DNA from: Microvirga soli
GTDB lineage: Bacteria > Pseudomonadota > Alphaproteobacteria > Rhizobiales > Beijerinckiaceae
Assembly (NCBI RefSeq): GCF_016734765.1
Contig: NZ_JAERQE010000004.1
Coordinates: forward strand, 1-64,000
Direction of reading: 5' to 3'
DNA: 64,000 nucleotides
Position 1 is the first letter of the stretch, and the number at the start of each line of letters is the position of its first letter. The notes below the pieces were generated by a model. It saw nothing but the letters and a program-made list of their open reading frames with translations. It did not search any database and was not told the origin of the DNA. Positions 61,601 to 64,000 of the stretch are shown here, piece by piece. Position numbers and translations under genes: made by a program.

Positions 61601-62455
61601 GTTTGGACCGCCATGCACGACAGTTCCAGCATCATCGCGGATCTGCCAGTACACCTTCCCAACGTGCTCCCAGCTGATGAAGATGCGCCCATCAGACAAT
61701 GCAGCAATACTGGTACCGGCGTTCTCAACACCGTTCAGAGCGAAGACTTCAGTTCCGAGACTGCCATCGGTATTAATATACCGGTATCGCAGACCATAAG
61801 ATATTACTTCTTCATCTCCAACAATTGTGATCACGCTGTAATTCCAAAGCACCACGCTTCTCCCGTCGGACAGCGTGATAACTTTAGGATCAGACTCAGT
61901 CATACTGGAGTTTGCGATCGAATTAACGCGGGTCTCAACGCCTGTTTTCTGCCCATTGGCTAGGAAGATTTGAGATTTGATGTCTCCATTGGCTTCCCAA
62001 ATCACCATATAGCCACCGGCCGCTGGCCCCGACACGAGCGGAACGATTTTTGCGTCCTGCGGCTGGCCTATAACGCCATTATTGGCCTGCAGCTCAGGAA
62101 CAACGCGGTCACCGGAAGAATCCAAGAGAAGAGTATAAATGCGGCTGTCCGCCAGCGTGCCACCGCTAAATGCGACAGCGTAACGACCATCCTGCAAGAT
62201 CTTGATTGTCGGGGATCCAACACCAGAACCGCCTGGAGCCGCCATGGTGCTGAGAGTCCAAGTGTCTTTAACAAGCTCCCCATCAAACCCGATACGTTTA
62301 GCCTTGATAACAGTGCGGCCTAGAGATGGATCGTACTCGGTCCATACGACCATTGTGGTTCCATCTGCACCAACCACCGAGCTAGCACCAGACTGGGCAT
62401 TGGAGGAGGCAGAAACTTGAGAGACATTGTTCCAACCGCTTATTCCGCCAGACAT
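55673..62455 (-). CDS. Giant RTX protein with propeller-like, RTX and cadherin-like regions (2260 residues)
   Basis: Probably a secreted adhesin or matrix protein. Residues 1-390 hold seven units with a DGxxxVxW/F core (starting about 31, 89, 147, 197, 255, 307 and 359), read as a seven-bladed beta-propeller. Residues about 395-1780 carry RTX blocks alternating with linkers of the DTYYVDSxxDxVxE type; I count twelve, near 540, 628, 750, 850, 992, 1082, 1202, 1308, 1432, 1536, 1637 and 1732. Three cadherin-like domains follow (about 1785-2115; ITINDVNDAPSTV at the first boundary), then a last RTX block and the C-terminal module ending NSFLIF. No signal peptide is visible. Linkers near 850 and 1637 are close copies. 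ATG 62455 has GGAG upstream. By eye it is less GC-rich than the core genes. Confidence 0.9.
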   Translation of the reverse strand: MSGGISGWNNVSQVSASSNAQSGASSVVGADGTTMVVWTEYDPSLGRTVIKAKRIGFDGELVKDTWTLSTMAAPGGSGVGSPTIKILQDGRYAVAFSGGTLADSRIYTLLLDSSGDRVVPELQANNGVIGQPQDAKIVPLVSGPAAGGYMVIWEANGDIKSQIFLANGQKTGVETRVNSIANSSMTESDPKVITLSDGRSVVLWNYSVITIVGDEEVISYGLRYRYINTDGSLGTEVFALNGVENAGTSIAALSDGRIFISWEHVGKVYWQIRDDAGTVVHGGPNGTEVSPVFTGVEAQSTAIVLPGDKIAIAWLDTVGGGKYSVKVKVLNADGTQHLAEVNIWDEVAYSAPQLISHKDGQFTVTFEWSGNIRSQTLDTRSANSPGGKYFWSGTDASDYYVGMAVNDILNGRDGADRLSGHTGEDSLSGGNGDDTLKGGIGYDTLNGGVGNDSMDGGDHFDYVDYTGGVSVYVDLETNKNFSGALGDKYWGIEGVIGSSIADTIIGNHTRNHLLGNEGNDTLDGGGDVDTLEGGSGNDTYYVDSESDNVIDNGIENGDRIITKAHYNLGLAGQVVGVEIIEAVAGNAAINLTGNSAANTLVGNDGANRLDGAANADTMRGGGGDDTYIVDDSGDRVEEASSTGGTDTVITSVHYILSQNVEHLETSNINGTSDLNLTGNNDAAGNRITGNAGKNTIVGLAGSDTLLGAGGDDSLEGGADSDSLEGGSGSDTLKGGAGSDILKGGADNDLYYVEEAGDTVFEDPGEANGRDKVITTISYTLRDNVEDLEAGTSAAIDLTGNSHNNEIRGNSAANKLSGMGGNDVLIGGGGKDILDGGIGDDIMVGGGGDDTFHVDSAGDSISEGGGAAGTGGIDTVVASYSYSIDDASFIENLTAAENIDGLTLTGNGSANLLTGNNRANTLLGGGGNDIIEGLAGNDTLRGGIGNDSLSGGIDDDALFGDADDDTLNGGQGNDTLDGGTGNDEMRGGLGHDIYYVDSSDDKVIEDPDADGTDTVITSVNYSLLTRDRIENITALNNAQTRGRTINLTGNALSNTLTGHDGDNYLDGGVGADVMIGGGGRDTYIVDNVDDDVSEGTGGDDVDIVETSVNYSLEGRAGIEHMTATGSGNIKLTGNDLGNILTGNSGDNILLGGKGEDTLHGHNGNDSLDGGADNDTLTGGIGDDTLIGGAGINSLIGGAGNDTYVVNSASDHIEEMPSDDEDTIVVAAALGSFSLVGYANIENLTAGAGAGNIALTGNDDHNILTGNAGHNDLTGGDGNDSLDGGQGRDTLRGGRGEDTLNGGAGDDTYYDVEDIDTVIDESGTDTLVATVAGTYRAASVIENMKAEIGATGVHLIGNGAKNTIEGNDERNTLEGGGGDDSIVGGGGNDTLRGDEGDDILEGGAQDDSLIGGSGADTLDGGTGADTMRGGDNGDTHFIDNENDAVDESQNGTSIDIIKTTVNFTLENDVFIEVIEVVGTAGLEIVGNDEKNKLVGGSGDDILIGGGGNDTLNGSGGSDVLKGGEGADIMSGGHGGDTYYVGEGDSASDTGSGGRDKVITSINWTLGAGLEDMEVEHATSENNLTLTGNSLSNDIKGNAGNNLIQGKEGNDTLTGNGGHDIFDGGTGDDVMIGGAGNDTFHIDSAGDSISEANGGGGIDTVVASYSYGIDDASFIENLTAESGFDGITLTGNGSANVLTGNARSNTLNGGGGNDTLDGAGGGDVLDGGEGDDVYYIRHASDSAHDSGTGTNDTAYLQTSVYGGNRADAINAARTLNANGIENVWINGKLFKAPTALTFEGNSVNENSGVDTFVSRLGAVDTLGETFSFRFVDSQDPEGLIHSTGLFRIVNNNGVWEIRVNQGAVLNHEAVGSYRLAVRVIDGDGLELEDDVEITINDVNDAPSTVRIDDATAVTVDENSVVLGTMSALDEDGDQITGYSITGQHADLFTIVWNPTSGAFELRMADGAVLDWEILGDFVDLDIAATDSLGLTGDAQRIRVNIRNLDDNPGNHGPNDIVFKDGDGSIQELSPNGTYVVTLGATDQDTDDTFTYELIDNDDGRFYLDPEENNVVRITSGVRFDFEHETEHEIRVRVTDSQQNTFEKLITFDIVNAAVEIMNTGASTHDTIRATGGRDQLNGGAGNDKLYGGLGNDKLTGGTGEDIFVFDTRPSANNVDTIVDFTVGQDMINLKRQGVFSQIGPAGNLQEQAFHKGAQATSEAHRIIYDEENGDLYYDADGNGEAAQVLFAKLQKLPVITFNSFLIF

Positions 62456-62855
62456 GTTAGGCTCCGATCAATATAGTTACTAAACGTTATATTGCATCGT
62501 TATGGCATGAAGTTGAGGCGGAATGCAACACCCTTTCAATTTGAAGCTAGAGAATGGTTTACAAGCCCGAATGAAAAGCCAGCACCAAGGAAGATATTCG
62601 GATGCCAGCTATCAATCAAGTTTCTAGATTATGTACAATTGCTATCGTTTCCCTCCATATGAAGAGGCTCGATCATTAGACAAAATGATTCCTATTATAT
62701 CAACTATAGATGACAACATGCCTTTCTAGACATTTATTCAAATTCGATTACTTCTCGATCCGTCCTGTTGTAAACATCGCCTCTTATTACATTAAGATAC
62801 GTAAGATCTGAACTCAGACACTTACAGTCACTAAAAGCTGAGCAGCTGGCTTGCA
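62456..62855. other. AT-rich divergent spacer between the giant RTX gene and lexA
   Basis: About 400 AT-rich bases with no coding frame of merit; it should hold the promoter of the giant RTX gene and probably marks the edge of the RTX insertion. No tRNA, integrase or insertion sequence is visible. Confidence 0.5.
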
Positions 62856-62870
62856 GAACACAGCAAGAAC
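62856..62870 (+). promoter_or_regulatory. LexA (SOS) box, GAAC-N7-GAAC
   Basis: GAAC at 62856-62859 and again at 62867-62870 are spaced by seven bases, the alphaproteobacterial SOS operator (GTTC-N7-GTTC on the other strand). It lies 60 bases before the lexA start, so it fits autoregulation. A weaker GTTC-N7-GTTT lies at 62880-62894, closer to the gene. Confidence 0.85.
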
Positions 62871-62929
62871 GGCTACCTTGTTCCTGATTTGTTTCAGAAT
62901 CGCCTTTTCGAAGGCAGTAAGGGCCAGCC

Positions 62930-63634
62930 ATGCTGACGCGTAAACAGCACGAATTGCTCCGCTTCATTCATGAGCGGTTGCGTGAAACCGGGGTTCCGCC
63001 ATCCTTCGACGAGATGAAGGACGCGCTCGACCTCAAGTCCAAGTCGGGCATCCATCGCCTCATCACGGCGCTGGAGGAGCGCGGCTTCATCCGCCGCCTG
63101 CCTAACCGAGCTCGGGCGCTTGAGGTGATCCGCCTGCCGGAGAGCACCAGCGGTGCAGGCAGCCAGCGGCGCTTCACGCCGAGCGTCGTCGAGGGCGGGC
63201 TGGCCGGCAAGGCCAAGGCCGCTCCGCAGCCGGCTTCCGATCCTCGCAGCCGTGAGATGTCGATCCCGGTGATGGGACGGATCGCCGCCGGTGTGCCGAT
63301 CTCGGCGATCCAGACCCAGAGCCACTCCATCACCCTCTCGGGGGACTTCCTGGCCCAGGGCGATCACTTCGCTCTTGAGGTGCGGGGCGACTCGATGGTG
63401 GAGGCCGGCATTCTCGACGGCGACCTTGTGGTCATCCGCCGGCAGGACAATGCCAATACGGGCGACATCATCGTGGCGCTGATCGACGAGGAGGAGGCGA
63501 CCTTGAAGCGCTTCCGCCGCCGCGGCTCCTCCATTGCCCTTGAGGCCGCCAACCAAGCCTACGAGACCCGCGTGCTCGGCCCTGACCGGGTCAAGATCCA
63601 GGGCAAGCTCGTCAGTCTGGTTCGCCGGTACTGA
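62930..63634 (+). CDS. lexA: SOS response repressor LexA
   Basis: Represses SOS genes and is cleaved with RecA help after DNA damage. The N-terminal winged helix starts [19 protein letters not shown] with [20 protein letters not shown] as the recognition part. The autocleavage site is Ala-Gly in GRIAAGVPI; the catalytic Ser is in [11 protein letters not shown] and the Lys in [10 protein letters not shown]. 234 residues. The upstream SOS box supports the call. Its 3' end overlaps the converging comEC by 23 bases. Confidence 0.97.
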   Translation: MLTRKQHELLRFIHERLRETGVPPSFDEMKDALDLKSKSGIHRLITALEERGFIRRLPNRARALEVIRLPESTSGAGSQRRFTPSVVEGGLAGKAKAAPQPASDPRSREMSIPVMGRIAAGVPISAIQTQSHSITLSGDFLAQGDHFALEVRGDSMVEAGILDGDLVVIRRQDNANTGDIIVALIDEEEATLKRFRRRGSSIALEAANQAYETRVLGPDRVKIQGKLVSLVRRY

Positions 63635-64000
63635 TCTCGTCTTCCGGAAGATCCTGCTCAGGGACAGGCCTTGCACGCCTCGGTCTCCCCTGAGCGGGCA
63701 CTCCTTCAGCCTGGATTGATTGGTCACCAGGCCAGTCCATCACCTCGCGGCCCTTCCTGACCGATCTGACCTCGATTGCGTCGTTACTAAGACGCAGGGT
63801 CGTGGCTCCGCGCTCCTTCAGGGCCTCACCGTCGAGGACGAAGGCTCCGTAGCATGTCGGCGGAGCCTGCAGCCGCGTGACGATCACATGCGCCCTGCGA
63901 CAATCCTCCTCGAAAGCGGCGTAATCCTGGACGAAGGCAATCCGCCGTCCAGCTCCGGCGACCACCACGCATCCAGCGCTATCGCAGCGTGCCTCCTGCC
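63612..64000 (-). CDS. comEC: ComEC/Rec2-type competence protein, C-terminal part
   Basis: Only the C-terminal end is inside the window; the frame is open to base 64000. The frame continues upstream of the first internal start as [21 protein letters not shown], then [21 protein letters not shown], which matches the end of the ComEC metallo-beta-lactamase-like domain in alphaproteobacteria. Convergent lexA-comEC order is usual in the group. The membrane channel domain lies outside, so a role in DNA uptake is from family knowledge only. Confidence 0.75.
   Translation of the reverse strand, partial: QEARCDSAGCVVVAGAGRRIAFVQDYAAFEEDCRRAHVIVTRLQAPPTCYGAFVLDGEALKERGATTLRLSNDAIEVRSVRKGREVMDWPGDQSIQAEGVPAQGRPRRARPVPEQDLPEDEISTGEPD

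Noticed and set aside
60761-61963. 400-residue frame on the plus strand within the giant RTX gene
   Set aside because: Antisense shadow of the repeat-rich coding strand; it has no ribosome site and no domain.
55673-62455. Short DNA repeats resembling a CRISPR or satellite array
   Set aside because: The periodicity comes from the nine-residue RTX code in an open frame of 2260 codons; spacers and repeats are not of CRISPR type.
51362-62929. Type I secretion transporter genes next to the RTX genes
   Set aside because: I looked for ABC transporter, HlyD and TolC motifs on both strands and found none in the block.
62734-62967. 77-residue frame on the minus strand upstream of lexA
   Set aside because: It crosses the SOS box and the lexA start, is Cys-rich without pattern and has no ribosome site.

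Overview
The window is a stretch of alphaproteobacterial chromosome, most likely from Hyphomicrobiales (Rhizobiales), and Methylobacteriaceae such as Microvirga or Methylobacterium fit best. This rests on gene order (dusB-ntrB-ntrC-ntrY-ntrX-hfq-hflX-mazG, eno-ftsB-pdhA-pdhB-pdhC-lpdA, trpG-D-C-moaC-moeA...lexA-comEC), on a GAAC-N7-GAAC SOS box in front of lexA, on fused ispDF, on a lipoyl-bearing pyruvate dehydrogenase E1 beta, and on rhizobial-type palindromic intergenic repeats. The genus is inference. Almost all genes are housekeeping and look GC-rich.

Layout. 1-868: no protein gene, one tRNA-Ser(UGA). 869-9995 (+): rlpA, then dacA-tmk-holB-metG, a family 1 glycoside hydrolase relative inserted before tatD, an MBL-fold hydrolase and a small unknown. 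10232-13297: OsmC (-), mazG (+), hflX and hfq (-). 13532-20847 (-): nitrogen regulation block dusB-ntrB-ntrC-ntrY-ntrX. 20936-22635 (+): ispDF and pncC/cinA. 22636-24607 (-): ratA, a P-loop kinase-like gene, lipA. 24828-27268: an HWE histidine kinase and a GFA-family protein, apparently accessory. 27345-35936 (-): eno-ftsB-pdhA-pdhB-DUF5076-pdhC-lpdA and a small membrane protein. 36081-40483: queF, an MFS exporter, kdsA, a small HTH protein, DUF350 and a VOC protein. 40542-43571 (-): pyrG, secG, tpiA. 43708-51361 (+): ppiD-trpE-trpG-trpD-trpC-moaC-moeA.

51362-62929 is the unusual part. About 11.5 kb separates moeA from lexA and holds three RTX calcium-binding proteins, visibly less GC-rich than their flanks: a 435-residue protein (+), a cadherin-like/RTX gene (-) broken by a single missing base near 54287, and a 2260-residue protein (-) with seven propeller-like repeats, twelve RTX/linker modules, three cadherin-like domains and a terminal RTX block. 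All three end in the same type of roughly 110-residue C-terminal module closing on a hydrophobic tail, which I read as a common type I secretion signal. No secretion transporter is in the window. lexA and the 3' end of comEC close it.

The genes serve cell envelope (rlpA, dacA, kdsA, ftsB, secG, ppiD), central carbon metabolism (eno, tpiA, pdh), nitrogen sensing (ntr), cofactor and nucleotide synthesis (lipA, ispDF, moaC, moeA, queF, tmk, pyrG), tryptophan synthesis, and probably surface or biofilm functions (the RTX trio).
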